Source: Agromyces seonyuensis (GTDB taxonomy: Bacteria; Actinomycetota; Actinomycetes; Actinomycetales; Microbacteriaceae). Taken from it: DNA of 64,000 nt. The stretch is taken from NCBI RefSeq assembly GCF_009789225.1, contig NZ_WSTA01000004.1:16975-80974 (forward strand). Direction: 5' to 3'. A program made the position numbers and the translations under genes. The notes under the pieces are model-generated. The model was given only the letters and a program-made list of their open reading frames with translations. It was not told the DNA's origin and searched no databases. Shown one piece after another: positions 46,054 through 54,598 of this stretch (the stretch's first letter is position 1; each line of letters begins with the position of its first letter).

Positions 46054-46749
46054 TCAGGGCGCGGGAGCCGGCGTCGGCTCGTGCACGCAGCCCGGCGGCT
46101 CGGAATTGCCCGAGATCGAGAAATCCTCGCAGGTGAGGAAGTGCTCCTGATTGGCCCCGAGCGCGTAGGAGCCGACCGTCGTCACGACGAGCGCGAGGAT
46201 CGCGACGAGGCGCCGACCCCGACCGAGCTGCGAGCCGAACTCCGGCCAGACGAGGCGCGCGAGCGTCCAGATCGTGAACGGGATGCCGAGCAGCGCCACC
46301 GTGAGGGCGAGGATCTCGCCGAGGAGCACGCCGAAATTCTCGTCGTCGTCGGCCGGCACGAAGGTCAGGACCAGCCAGAGCGTGGGGATCAGCAGCAGCG
46401 CCACCTGCAGCGCGCGGCGCGGGTAGGGCCGCGGCTGCAGCAGCACGACGAACACCATCACCGTCGAGGCGACCCAGACCGTCAGCAACTGGTCGAAGAA
46501 GAGGTCGCCCCACGCGCCGAGGGTGAAGGCGGGCCACCACATCGCGATGGCGATGCCGAACAGGAGCACACCGCCGACGGGCGGACGGCGCGACCGCGGC
46601 GCCTTCGCACGCGGATCGACGATGTCGTCCGGTCCGACCGGCGGTGCTGACGGCAGTGCGACGTGCCCGCCCACGACGGCGTCATCGGGCTCAGCACCCT
46701 CATCCGCTGCGGCGCCGTCCTCCGGCGCGGGTCCCCCGATCCCTGCCAC
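46054..46749 (-). CDS. Membrane protein of unknown function
   Basis: This 231-residue protein has an acidic N-terminal segment of about 55 residues, then five hydrophobic helices (starting GGVLLFGIAIAMWWPAF and ending LVAILALVVTTVGSYALG) and an external tail with two Cys (LTCEDFSISG, PPGCVHE) that could form a disulphide. I do not recognise a family. GTG 46749 lies six bases after TACGGT and has no ribosome-binding site, so it is probably leaderless. It lies downstream of apt on the same strand, with its own promoter. Confidence 0.7.
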   Translation of the reverse strand: MAGIGGPAPEDGAAADEGAEPDDAVVGGHVALPSAPPVGPDDIVDPRAKAPRSRRPPVGGVLLFGIAIAMWWPAFTLGAWGDLFFDQLLTVWVASTVMVFVVLLQPRPYPRRALQVALLLIPTLWLVLTFVPADDDENFGVLLGEILALTVALLGIPFTIWTLARLVWPEFGSQLGRGRRLVAILALVVTTVGSYALGANQEHFLTCEDFSISGNSEPPGCVHEPTPAPAP

Positions 46750-46755
46750 GGCGTC

Positions 46756-46761
46756 ACCGTA
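46756..46761 (-). promoter_or_regulatory. -10 box for the leaderless membrane-protein gene
   Basis: TACGGT on the minus strand ends six bases before GTG 46749. Confidence 0.5.
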
Positions 46762-46807
46762 GCATCGCCGCGGGCGGACCCGTCGGCGCGCGCAGGCCGG
46801 TGCGGCC

Positions 46808-47365
46808 TCAGAACTTGAGCAGGCTGAAGACCTCGTAGCGGTCCTCGAGCAGCGCGCGGCCGCCGAGGTCTTCGAGTTCGGCGACGACGGAGATGCCCGC
46901 GACCTCCCAGCCGGCGCGCTCGACGAGTCGGGCCGCCGCTGCGACCGTGCCGCCGGTGGCGAGCACGTCGTCGACGATGAGCACCTTCGCGCCGGGCTCG
47001 AGCTCCCCCTCGTGCACCTCGATCGCGGCGGTGCCGTACTCGAGGGCGTACTCCTCGCGGATGGTCGTACGCGGCAGCTTGCCCGCCTTGCGGATCGCGA
47101 GGATGCCCGCACCGGTCAGCGCGGAACCGGCCCCGGAGAGGAAGAACCCGCGGGCTTCGATGCCGCCGATGTGGTCGAACCGCCCCGCGAAGGGCTCGGT
47201 GATGCCGAGGGTCGCCGCGCGCAGCGCAAGCGGGTCGGCGAAGACCGGCGTGAGGTCGCGGAAGAGGACGCCGGGCTCCGGGAAGTCCGGGATGTCGAGG
47301 ATGAGCCGGGCGACGGCCGCGGCGTGGTCGTCGGTCGCGGGCTGAGGCGCTGCGGGCTCGGTCAT
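46808..47365 (-). CDS. apt: Adenine phosphoribosyltransferase
   Basis: This 185-residue enzyme salvages adenine to AMP using PRPP. It has DIPDFPEPGVLFRDLTP near residue 28, GIEARGFFLSGAGS near 75, RKAGKLPRTTIREEYALEYG near 95 and the PRPP loop VLIVDDVLATGGT near 130. The length is normal. ATG 47365 lies six bases after GACAAT, another possible leaderless arrangement. It complements the de novo purine genes scattered in the window. Confidence 0.96.
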   Translation of the reverse strand: MTEPAAPQPATDDHAAAVARLILDIPDFPEPGVLFRDLTPVFADPLALRAATLGITEPFAGRFDHIGGIEARGFFLSGAGSALTGAGILAIRKAGKLPRTTIREEYALEYGTAAIEVHEGELEPGAKVLIVDDVLATGGTVAAAARLVERAGWEVAGISVVAELEDLGGRALLEDRYEVFSLLKF

Positions 47366-47458
47366 CCGACCATTGTCCCATCCCGCACCCGGGCCGCTGC
47401 TCGGTTCTCGCCCAGGCCGACCGGCCACGATGGAGGCAGCCGACCCGAAGGAGCGCCC

Positions 47459-47914
47459 GTGAGCCCGAAACGACTCTTCCGCATCGCCGCGATCGCCGAG
47501 GCGGTGACGTGGGCGCTGCTGCTGAGCGCGATGGTCGCGAAGTACGGCTTCGGACAGGACTGGGCGGTCTCGATCGCGGGCGGCGTGCACGGCTTCGTGT
47601 TCCTCGCGTTCATCGCCGTCTCCGTGCTCGTCGGCGTGAACCAGCGCTGGAGCGTCGGCCGCATCGCGCTCTCCGTCGCGATGGCGATCCCGCCGTTCGC
47701 GACCGTGCCCTTCGAGATCGCGCAGATCAAGCGCGGCCGGCTCGAGGGCGACTGGCGGCGCGAGCCCGGCGAGGAGCCCGACCGGCTCGTCGATCAGGTG
47801 CTGCGGACGCTCCTCGCCAGGCCGCTCGTCACCGGCATCCTCGCGATCGCCCTCGTGGCGGCGGTCTTCGCGGCGCTGCTCGTCGTCGGCCCGCCCGGCG
47901 GCGGCGAGGCCTGA
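47459..47914 (+). CDS. DUF3817 family membrane protein
   Basis: This 151-residue protein has the DUF3817 signature RLFRIAAIAEAVTWALLLSAM at the start, AGGVHGFVFLAFI near residue 45 and WSVGRIALSVAMAIPPFATVPFE near 70. Four membrane helices are predicted, the last near the C-terminus (GILAIALVAAVFAALLVVG). The family is common in actinomycetes and of unknown function. GTG 47459 has an AAGGAG site six bases ahead. Confidence 0.88.
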   Translation: MSPKRLFRIAAIAEAVTWALLLSAMVAKYGFGQDWAVSIAGGVHGFVFLAFIAVSVLVGVNQRWSVGRIALSVAMAIPPFATVPFEIAQIKRGRLEGDWRREPGEEPDRLVDQVLRTLLARPLVTGILAIALVAAVFAALLVVGPPGGGEA

Positions 47915-47919
47915 CGCCG

Positions 47920-48066
47920 GTCGAGGAGCGACGCGTATCGGGACCGGGGGACGAGGTCTCGATACGCTCCTGCGTCGCTACTCGACCAGCGGGTCGCGTA
48001 TCGAGACCCCGTGAGCCGCTCGCCCGGTCGCGATACGGCGCTGGGGCGCCGACTCGACCAACGGGG
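47920..48066. repeat. Palindromic repeat cluster E (DUF3817-dehydrogenase gap)
   Basis: The cluster has about five partial or complete units: GGTCGAGGAGCG, GGTCTCGATACGCTCC...CTACTCGACC, a short CGTATCGAGACC piece and a diverged final unit CGATACGGCGCTGGGGCGCCGACTCG in parts. The units here are more degenerate than in clusters B and C. Confidence 0.8.
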
Positions 48067-48081
48067 GAGGAGAATGGGTGC

Positions 48082-48897
48082 ATGCCCATCCTGAACAAGG
48101 ACATGCAGGTCTGCATCTCGCTCTCGGGGCGGCCGTCGAACCTCGGCACCCGCTTCCACAACTACCTCTACGACGAGCTCGGCCTGAACTTCGTCTACAA
48201 GGCGTTCACGACCGACGACCTCGAGGGGGCGATCCGCGGCGTGCGCGCGCTCGGCTTCCGCGGTGCGTCGGTGTCGATGCCCTTCAAAGAGGCCGTGATC
48301 CCGCTCGTCGACGAGCTCGAGGAGTCGGCGGCCGCGATCGACTCGGTCAACACGATCGTCAACGACGGCGGTCGGCTGACCGCCTCGAACACCGACTACG
48401 AGGCCGTCGCCCAGCTCATCGCCGAGCACGAGCTCGACCCGGGCCTCGACGTCGTCGTGCGCGGCTCCGGCGGCATGGCGAAGGCCGTCGTGGCGGCATT
48501 CCGCGGCGCCGAGTTCGAACACCTCACGGTGTACGCGCGCAACGAGGCGACGGGGCGCGCACTGGCCGAGAAGTACGGCTACGCCTGGACCGGCGAAGAT
48601 CCCGAGCCCGGTCACGAGCTGCTCGTCAACGTCACGCCGCTCGGGATGTCCGGCGCCGACGCCGACGCGCTCGCGTACTCTCCCGCGCAGCTGGCCGCCG
48701 CGAGCGCGGTCTTCGACGTCGTGGCGTTCCCCGCCGAGACGCCGCTCATCCGTGCGGCGCGCGAGGCCGGGCTGCCCGTGGTCACGGGCGCCGAGGTCGT
48801 CGCGCTGCAGGCGGCTCGCCAGTTCGAGCGCTACACCGGCGTGGCGCTGACGCCCGAGCAGATCGCCCGGGCGTCAGCGTTCTCGCGCGCCGAGTAG
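48082..48897 (+). CDS. Shikimate dehydrogenase family protein
   Basis: This 271-residue protein has the AroE layout: SVSMPFKEAV with the catalytic-type Lys69, DSVNTIVNDGGRLTASNTDYE with Asp105, and a C-terminal NADP domain with RGSGGMAKAVVAAF near residue 130 and VTGAEVVALQAARQF near 235. The substrate-binding Ser-x-Ser near the start is less clear (CISLSGRPSNLGTRFHNY), so it may be an AroE-like quinate or shikimate dehydrogenase paralogue. GGAGGAG lies about nine bases before ATG 48082. The stop TAG is within CGAGTAGCG, a piece of the window repeat. Confidence 0.85.
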   Translation: MPILNKDMQVCISLSGRPSNLGTRFHNYLYDELGLNFVYKAFTTDDLEGAIRGVRALGFRGASVSMPFKEAVIPLVDELEESAAAIDSVNTIVNDGGRLTASNTDYEAVAQLIAEHELDPGLDVVVRGSGGMAKAVVAAFRGAEFEHLTVYARNEATGRALAEKYGYAWTGEDPEPGHELLVNVTPLGMSGADADALAYSPAQLAAASAVFDVVAFPAETPLIRAAREAGLPVVTGAEVVALQAARQFERYTGVALTPEQIARASAFSRAE

Positions 48898-48901
48898 CGG
48901 C

Positions 48902-49219
48902 TCAGGCCTGCGCGTCGACGTAGCGGCCGGGGGCCGCCGCGGCGGTGGCGGCGGCCGCGGCCGACACGTACGAGCCGACCACGGCATCCACCTCGACGTC
49001 GCCGCCGGCGTACGCGCCGCGCACCGCGGACACGGCCGCGCTCGTCACGTACGCGCCCTCCAGGCGGGCGAGCACCGACTGCGAGGCCGAGCCCATCGCC
49101 GCGGCGATCGGGTCGTCGGTCGCGGGCAGCGACAGCGCCGCCTGGATCTGTCCGGCCGAGCCCATCGCGCGCTGCTGCAGATCGAGCCCGTCGTCGAGCG
49201 GCAGGTCCACGGCGCTCAC
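48902..49219 (-). CDS. Small Ala-rich protein coupled to catalase
   Basis: I do not recognise this 105-residue protein. It is rich in Ala, Val and Gly, with segments such as [20 protein letters not shown] and [18 protein letters not shown], and has no clear signal peptide. Its GTG overlaps the TGA of the catalase gene by four bases, so it is made together with catalase. It could be a small partner of the enzyme or merely a passenger. The 3' end meets the dehydrogenase gene with four bases between. Confidence 0.6.
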   Translation of the reverse strand: MSAVDLPLDDGLDLQQRAMGSAGQIQAALSLPATDDPIAAAMGSASQSVLARLEGAYVTSAAVSAVRGAYAGGDVEVDAVVGSYVSAAAAATAAAAPGRYVDAQA

Positions 49220-50685
49220 GCGGCGTCCGCTTCGCCCGAGGCTGCGGCGTAGCCGTCGCGGAGGATCGCGCCGAGGCTGGCGTCCACGTTCGTCCAGTAC
49301 TGGAAGAACCGCTCGCGGATGTCGTCGACCGTGATGGCCTGCGCCTGGCCGAGCAGGGTCGCGTGGAAGCGCTCCTTCGACTCGGCCGAGTAGACGTCGC
49401 GGTAGAGCGAGCCGGCCTGGCCGAAGTCGTCGTCGTCGCGGTGCAGGGTCGCGGCCGAGCGCACGAGGGCGCCGTCGGACTCCCACGCGCCCTCGCCGGC
49501 CGCCTCGGCGGAGGCCGCCGGACCGCCGACCGAGTTCGGGGCGTAGACCGGCGCGCTCGGGGCGTTGAACGTGTACCGCGCCGCGCCGTCCTGCGAGTAG
49601 TTGTGCACCGGGGCGGCGTGCGGCGCGTTCACCGGCAGCTGGTTGTAGTTGGTGCCGACGCGGTAGCGCTGGGCGTCCGGGTAGCTGAAGACGCGGGCCA
49701 TGAGCATCTTGTCGGGCGAGATGCCGATGCCGGGCACCGTGTTCGCGGGCGAGAACGCCGCCTGCTCGATCTCCGCGAAGAAGTTCTGCGGGTTGCGGTT
49801 CAGCTCGAGCGTGCCGACGGGGATGCGGGGGTAGTCGGCGTGCGGCCAGACCTTCGTGAGGTCGAACGGGTTGAAGCGGTACTCCTTGGCGTCCTCGTAC
49901 GGCATGACCTGCACCGAGAGGTCCCACTTCGGGAAGTCGCCGCGCTCGATGGCGTCGTGCAGGTCGCGACGGTAGAAGTCGGCGTCGGCGCCGGCGATCG
50001 CCTCGGCCTCGTCGGCCTCGAGGCGCAGGTCGCCCTGCTGGGAGTCGAAGTGGTACTTCACCCAGAAGCGCTCGCCGGCGGCGTTGATCCACTGGTAGGT
50101 GTGCGAGCCGTAGCCCTGCATCTCGCGCCACGACTTCGGCAGGCCGCGGTCGCCCATGAGGTAGGTGACCTGGTGGGCCGACTCGGGCGAGAGGGTCCAG
50201 AAGTCCCACTGCATGTCGGCGTCGCGGAGGCCGGAGCCCGGCAGGCGCTTCTGCGAGTGGATGAAGTCGGGGAACTTGATGCCGTCGCGGATGAAGAACA
50301 CGGGGGTGTTGTTGCCGACGAGGTCGTAGTTGCCCTCGGTCGTGTAGAACTTCAGCGAGTAGCCGCGGACGTCGCGCCAGGTGTCGGGCGAGCCCTGCTC
50401 GCCGGCGACGGAGGAGAAGCGCAGCAGCGTCTCCGACTCGGCGCCCGGCTGGAAGAGCGCGGCCCGCGTGTAGGCCGAGACGTCGTGGGTCACGGTGAAC
50501 GTGCCGAACGCGCCGCCGCCCTTGGCGTGCACCACGCGCTCCGGGATGCGCTCGCGGGCGAACTGCGCGAGCTTCTCGACGAGGTAGCGGTCGTGGAGCG
50601 CCGTGGCGCCGTCGGCGCCCGCGGTGAGGGAGTGGGCGTCGCTGGCGACGGGAGTGCCGGTCTGGGTGGTGGTCGGTTCGGCCAT
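49216..50685 (-). CDS. katA: Monofunctional haem catalase
   Basis: This 489-residue small-subunit catalase destroys hydrogen peroxide. The distal His is His53 in [12 protein letters not shown], the distal Asn lies in [12 protein letters not shown] near residue 125, and the proximal haem ligand is Tyr335 in [14 protein letters not shown]. The length fits clade 3 catalases. ATG 50685 has an AAGGA site eight bases ahead. A Fur-family regulator gene lies 198 bases upstream on the same strand, so peroxide or iron control is likely. A small gene overlaps its stop. Confidence 0.97.
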   Translation of the reverse strand: MAEPTTTQTGTPVASDAHSLTAGADGATALHDRYLVEKLAQFARERIPERVVHAKGGGAFGTFTVTHDVSAYTRAALFQPGAESETLLRFSSVAGEQGSPDTWRDVRGYSLKFYTTEGNYDLVGNNTPVFFIRDGIKFPDFIHSQKRLPGSGLRDADMQWDFWTLSPESAHQVTYLMGDRGLPKSWREMQGYGSHTYQWINAAGERFWVKYHFDSQQGDLRLEADEAEAIAGADADFYRRDLHDAIERGDFPKWDLSVQVMPYEDAKEYRFNPFDLTKVWPHADYPRIPVGTLELNRNPQNFFAEIEQAAFSPANTVPGIGISPDKMLMARVFSYPDAQRYRVGTNYNQLPVNAPHAAPVHNYSQDGAARYTFNAPSAPVYAPNSVGGPAASAEAAGEGAWESDGALVRSAATLHRDDDDFGQAGSLYRDVYSAESKERFHATLLGQAQAITVDDIRERFFQYWTNVDASLGAILRDGYAAASGEADAA

Positions 50686-50737
50686 GTCGTCCTTCTTCGG
50701 TCGTGGGCGTGGCGGTGGGTCCGTCCGCCTCCGGGGT

Positions 50738-50766
50738 CGACGACGAGACCCCTGCGGGGTCGTCGA
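50738..50766 (-). promoter_or_regulatory. Hairpin in the fur-katA space
   Basis: The 198-base space between fur and katA holds one notable structure: arms containing GACCCC and GGGGTC (around 50746-50761) extended by CGTCG on both sides with one bulge. It could slow transcription between the two genes. I see no clear separate katA promoter in the rest of the space. Confidence 0.3.
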
Positions 50767-50883
50767 GGATGCCCGGGCGCGGTCGACGTCGTGCGACGAC
50801 GGCCGTGCGGTTCGCGGGCGCGCCGGATGCCGCCCGGTGCGGGCGTTCCGTTCCGCGGCTTCGGGTGTGCCGCGGGTACTGCG

Positions 50884-51321
50884 CTAGACGGTGCGGCTCC
50901 GGCACTCGCCGCAGAGGCCCCAGAAGGTGACCTCGGCCGAGTGGATCTCGAAGCCGTTCGTGGCGGACGGGGTGAGGCACGGGCTCTCGCCGATGACGCA
51001 ATCGACGTCTTCGACGCGCTGGCAGCTCGTGCAGACGAGGTGGTGGTGGTTGTCGCCGATCCGGCTCTCGTAGAGGGCCGGGGAGCCGGCGGGCTCGATC
51101 TTGCGGATGAGCCCCGCACCCGAGAGCGCCGTGAGCACGCCGTACACCGCCTGGAGGGAGGTCGTCGGCAGCTCCTGCTGCACTCGTGCGAACACCGTGT
51201 CGGCATCGTCGTGCCCGTGACCCGAGAGGGCGTCGAGCACGGCGAGCCGCGGGGCGGTCACTTTGAGACCCGCCGAGCGCAAGCGCTCCGCGGTGCTCTC
51301 GTGCCCCGTGTTCGTCGTCAT
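50884..51321 (-). CDS. Fur-family regulator (FurA/PerR-like)
   Basis: This 145-residue protein is a metal-dependent repressor. It has LRSAGLKVTAPRLAVLDAL at the start, the recognition helix region PTTSLQAVYGVLTALSGAGLI near 50, HHHLVCTSCQ near 88 and a second Cys pair in LCGECRS near the end, which bind structural zinc. Sitting before katA, it matches the FurA-catalase arrangement of actinomycetes that senses peroxide. A perfect 23-base inverted repeat just upstream is its likely operator. The ATG is six bases after TAGGAT, which can be a leaderless -10 or, through AGGA, a ribosome-binding site. Confidence 0.93.
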   Translation of the reverse strand: MTTNTGHESTAERLRSAGLKVTAPRLAVLDALSGHGHDDADTVFARVQQELPTTSLQAVYGVLTALSGAGLIRKIEPAGSPALYESRIGDNHHHLVCTSCQRVEDVDCVIGESPCLTPSATNGFEIHSAEVTFWGLCGECRSRTV

Positions 51322-51327
51322 GCCACC

Positions 51328-51333
51328 ATCCTA
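51328..51333 (-). promoter_or_regulatory. -10 box of the fur gene
   Basis: TAGGAT on the minus strand ends six bases before ATG 51321. The Fur operator begins just upstream and covers the spacer and -35 region. Confidence 0.5.
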
Positions 51334-51338
51334 CTCGG

Positions 51339-51361
51339 TTGTTTTGAATAGTTCAAAACAA
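51339..51361. promoter_or_regulatory. Fur-type operator (perfect inverted repeat)
   Basis: TTGTTTTGAA and TTCAAAACAA are perfect 10-base arms separated by TAG. The site is strikingly AT-rich in this GC-rich window and lies directly upstream of the fur start. It fits an autoregulated FurA/PerR-type operator controlling fur and probably katA. Confidence 0.85.
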
Positions 51362-51425
51362 CTTGCCGAACCACTCGCGTGCACCACGCGCACGCGTGCC
51401 CGCAGGGGAGCGGATCGCGGGCCCG

Positions 51426-52352
51426 TCAGACGAGCGCGGAGACTCCCGTGCGGGCTTCGACCGCGCGCCAGAGGCGCGCACCTCGCTCGCGATCTCGCAC
51501 CTGGGCCGTCGTGCGACCCCGCGCCGGTTCGCCGCGGGTGAGGAAGCGAGGACCCCAGTAGTCGCCGCCCTCCACCCCGATCGCGGTCGCGGCGTGGACC
51601 ACCGCGCGGGCGCCGTCGTCCTTGCCCTGCGCCCACGCCTGGAGCGCGTCGGCGAACCGTTTGGACGTCGAGGGCTCGTTCACCCCGGGCACGCGCGGCG
51701 TGCGACCGCCGATCGAATAGCCGGGATGCGCGACGACGCTCGCCACCCGCGACCCGCGGGCGCGCAGCCGACGGTCGAGCTCGAACCCGAGCGTCTCCAC
51801 CGCGACCTTCGAGCGCGCGTAGGCCTTCCACCCGGTGTAGTCCGACTCGAGCTCCAGATCGGCGAAGTCGAGTTCCTCGAACCGGGTCGACAGGGAACCG
51901 AGCCACACCACGCGCGGCGCCGTCCAGCGGTCCGCGGCCGACGCCTCGAGAGCGGGCAGCGCGCCGGCCAGCACCCGCTGGTGGCCGAGCACGTTCGTCG
52001 CGAACACGAGCTCGACCCCGTCGGGCGTCGTCTCGCGCCGCTTCGGCGTGTGCACGACGCCGGCGTTCAGCACGAGGACTTCGAGCGGGCTCGCGGCGAG
52101 CACGGCCGTGCCCGCCGACACCGCGGCGGGGTCGGACTGGTCCATGACGAGGGTGTCGAGCCGGGCATCCGGATGCCTCGTGCGGATCGCCCGCACGGCC
52201 GCGTCGAGCTTGCGCGGGCTACGGCCGGTGAGGGTCACGTCGAAGCCCTGGGCCGTGAGGCCGGCGGCCGTGAAGAAGCCCACGCCGGCGGTCGCGCCGA
52301 TGACGGCGGCACGGCGGGCGGCGAGGTTGCGATCAGGTCGGGTGTCGGGCAC
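51426..52352 (-). CDS. Short-chain dehydrogenase/reductase (SDR)
   Basis: This 308-residue Rossmann protein has the cofactor motif GATAGVGFFTA near residues 19-29, the LVLNAGVVHTP segment (NAG) near 95, WLGSLSTRFEELDF near 155 and the catalytic pair in YARSK near 185. It resembles the retinol-dehydrogenase-like branch of SDR enzymes, which act on alcohols or ketones with NADP; the substrate is unknown. GTG 52352 lies six bases after TAGGGT, predicting a leaderless transcript. Confidence 0.88.
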   Translation of the reverse strand: MPDTRPDRNLAARRAAVIGATAGVGFFTAAGLTAQGFDVTLTGRSPRKLDAAVRAIRTRHPDARLDTLVMDQSDPAAVSAGTAVLAASPLEVLVLNAGVVHTPKRRETTPDGVELVFATNVLGHQRVLAGALPALEASAADRWTAPRVVWLGSLSTRFEELDFADLELESDYTGWKAYARSKVAVETLGFELDRRLRARGSRVASVVAHPGYSIGGRTPRVPGVNEPSTSKRFADALQAWAQGKDDGARAVVHAATAIGVEGGDYWGPRFLTRGEPARGRTTAQVRDRERGARLWRAVEARTGVSALV

Positions 52353-52358
52353 GGTTCG

Positions 52359-52364
52359 ACCCTA
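52359..52364 (-). promoter_or_regulatory. -10 box for the leaderless SDR gene
   Basis: TAGGGT on the minus strand ends six bases before GTG 52352. Confidence 0.55.
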
Positions 52365-52416
52365 TTGGCTGCCGCGATCGGCCGGCCCGCCGTTGTGGAT
52401 CAGCTGCCGAAGCCGC

Positions 52417-52776
52417 TCAGGTGTCGGCGCCGCCCGAGCCGTCCCGTCCCGGGAACCCGGGGAACTCGCCGTCCTGGCCGCCGCCGGGGCCGCCCTGACC
52501 GGGACCGCCCTCCTGGAAGTCGCCGGGCGTGAACCCGCTCCGTCCCGGGCCGGAGTCGAAGCCGCCGCCGGTCGCGAACCCGCTGAGGAAGCCGATGCCC
52601 ATGAGCAGCGCGCCGACGAGCACGATCCCGGTCACGACGGCCCACGTGCGTCGGTACCAGGGGCCGCTGCCGCGGGGAGCGGCGGCCGGCGCCGGCGGCT
52701 GATTCCAGTGTTCGGCGTACCCGGCCGGTCCCTCGGCCGGGTACTGGGTCGTCGACTCCGTCGGTGCGCTGCTCAT
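52417..52776 (-). CDS. Small single-helix membrane protein with Gly/Pro-rich tail
   Basis: This 119-residue protein has a Pro-rich cytoplasmic start of about 45 residues, one membrane helix (TWAVVTGIVLVGALLMGIGF), and an external tail dominated by Gly, Asp and Pro (SGPGRSGFTPGDFQEGGPGQ). The type is common in actinomycetes and has no known function. ATG 52776 lies close to the divergent regulator gene and shares a 136-base intergenic region with it. Confidence 0.65.
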   Translation of the reverse strand: MSSAPTESTTQYPAEGPAGYAEHWNQPPAPAAAPRGSGPWYRRTWAVVTGIVLVGALLMGIGFLSGFATGGGFDSGPGRSGFTPGDFQEGGPGQGGPGGGQDGEFPGFPGRDGSGGADT

Positions 52777-52912
52777 GGGTGCGATGGTCGCCGACGTTCC
52801 CATCGATCGGCTATGCCCGGCCGAGGCATCCGGTGTGGATTCCCGCCCACGGAGCCCAGGAAACCGTTCGGAGAGGTTTCGCAACCGGGCGGCGAGCCGC
52901 CATGATCGAAAG

Positions 52913-53872
52913 GTGACCGAGCTGGGGGGCCCGGGCGGGGACGGTCGATCGCCCGACGAGAGCGCGCTGCGCGTGCTGCTCGAACGTCGTCCCGACACGA
53001 TCGCCGAGGTCGCGCTGGCGCTCGGCATCGACGAGGCCGAGGCGGGTGCGGTCCTCGACCGGCTCGTCGCCGCGGAACGCGTCGGCTGGGACGGCGGCCG
53101 GCTGGTCTACCCGAGCCCGGCCCTGGTCGGCGGGCGCCGCGTCGGACGGCTGCTCGACGAGGCCCGGGCCCGGCTCGACGCCGTGGAGGGCGAACTCGCC
53201 GCGCTGCCGCGCCGCATCGACGAGTGGGCGGCCGGGCTCGACCCGGCGGGCGCCGCGTCGTCGCTGCAGATCGCCGATACCCTCGAGGACCTGGTCCGGC
53301 TCGCGCGACACAGCTTCCTCGAGCGCGACACCCGGCACCTGCGCATCATGCTCTCCGATCTCCGCCAGATGGGGGTCATCGGACCGCTGCAGGGCACCAA
53401 CGAGGACTACCTGCAGCGCTCCGGGGTGCGCGCCGACGTGCTGGTGCCAGCCGGCGCCCTCGGCTCCCCCGCGGTGCTCCAGGCGGTGCTCGCGCAGCGC
53501 GTGCCGTCGGCGACCTACCGCAGCCACGTCGACGCCGCGCACTGGCTCGTCGTCGCGACCGACCTCGCCATCATCCAGGCGCCGGACGGGGGCGGCTTCG
53601 TGATCGTGCGCAACGCGGCGGTCGCGGCGGTGCTGCGCGACTACTTCGACGCGTTGTTCACGCGAGGCGCCGTGCTCGATCCCGACGACGCCCCCGACGC
53701 CCTGCTCGCCGGCCTCGCCGCGGGCCAGACCGTCGAGGCTGCCGCCGCTGCCGCGGGCGTCTCGGTGCGCACCGCCAACCGGCGCATCGCGCAGGCGATG
53801 CAGGAGTACGGCGCCGCGAGCCTCTTCTCGCTCGGCGTCGCCTGGGCGGGTCGCCCCCGTTCGGAGGGCTGA
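52913..53872 (+). CDS. TrmB/LuxR-like helix-turn-helix regulator
   Basis: This 319-residue protein has an N-terminal winged helix (TIAEVALALGIDEAEAGAVL near residue 27), a helical linker (ARARLDAVEGELAALPRRID), a central domain resembling the phospholipase-D-like sensor fold of TrmB proteins, and a C-terminal LuxR-like helix-turn-helix (EAAAAAAGVSVRTANRRIAQAM near 280). Two DNA-binding ends around a sensor are characteristic of an actinobacterial TrmB-like group. Its targets are unknown; the divergent membrane-protein gene is a candidate. GTG 52913 lies six bases after CATGAT. Confidence 0.75.
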   Translation: MTELGGPGGDGRSPDESALRVLLERRPDTIAEVALALGIDEAEAGAVLDRLVAAERVGWDGGRLVYPSPALVGGRRVGRLLDEARARLDAVEGELAALPRRIDEWAAGLDPAGAASSLQIADTLEDLVRLARHSFLERDTRHLRIMLSDLRQMGVIGPLQGTNEDYLQRSGVRADVLVPAGALGSPAVLQAVLAQRVPSATYRSHVDAAHWLVVATDLAIIQAPDGGGFVIVRNAAVAAVLRDYFDALFTRGAVLDPDDAPDALLAGLAAGQTVEAAAAAAGVSVRTANRRIAQAMQEYGAASLFSLGVAWAGRPRSEG

Positions 53873-53877
53873 CCGCG

Positions 53878-54435
53878 TCACGGCACGCAGGTCGCCGCGA
53901 ACTTCGCGGCCGGACGCCGGCCGACGATCGCCGCGTACCGGTCGAACCCGGCGTCGACAGCCGCGCACGGCTGCGCCGGCCACGACCCGACCGGACGGTC
54001 GCGGACGAACATCGTCACCCGGGTCGCCCGCCCCGACGCCGTGTGCACGAGCTCGACGTCGCGCAGCCCCGGTCGCAGGAAGACGACGGACCGCCCCACG
54101 ACGACGTCGGACTCGACGCTCGAGGAGACCCGCATGCCCGCGACCGGCCCGAGCGGGTCGCCGTACTGATCGAGGCCGACCACCTCCAGCCTGACGGGCT
54201 CCCCCGTCTCGACGAGCGCGGAGAACGTCGGCTCGAGCGTCGCGAGCCGCGAGCGCGGGTGATCCGCGGTCCCACCCTCCAGCGGCATCACCCGATCACC
54301 CGCGACGGCCGTGCCGTCGTCCGCCCCGGGCAGGTCGTCGGCGCGGGCCGCGACCGCCGCGAAGCCGAGCGCGCAGGCCGCCGCCACGACCGCGGCCGTA
54401 CGGCGCAGCGCGCGTCGTCGAACCTCCGCCTGCAT
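53878..54435 (-). CDS. Secreted protein of unknown function
   Basis: This 185-residue protein has a Sec-type signal peptide (RRRALRRTAAVVAAACALGF, cleavage likely after AVAARA). The mature part is beta-rich (EPVRLEVVGLDQYGDPLG, DVVVGRSVVFLRPG), like an Ig-type fold, and contains two Cys (QPCAAVD and AATCVP) that may form a disulphide. No family is recognised. ATG 54435 is chosen because the signal peptide begins just after it; in-frame starts further upstream exist. It lies behind the Lrp gene with 163 bases between. Confidence 0.6.
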   Translation of the reverse strand: MQAEVRRRALRRTAAVVAAACALGFAAVAARADDLPGADDGTAVAGDRVMPLEGGTADHPRSRLATLEPTFSALVETGEPVRLEVVGLDQYGDPLGPVAGMRVSSSVESDVVVGRSVVFLRPGLRDVELVHTASGRATRVTMFVRDRPVGSWPAQPCAAVDAGFDRYAAIVGRRPAAKFAATCVP

Positions 54436-54598
54436 GCCGCCCCGCCCGTCGTCCGTGCTCGCCGATGAGACGCCCGACTCGGCCGGGAACCCGAGGACGT
54501 CGACTCTCATGCTGGAGCGTTCCGTGAGACTCCGCCAGGGGTTCGGGCGGCCACCGTGCGCCATGGCGGAAACCGGCCAGCCGGGTGCCGCGCCGCCG

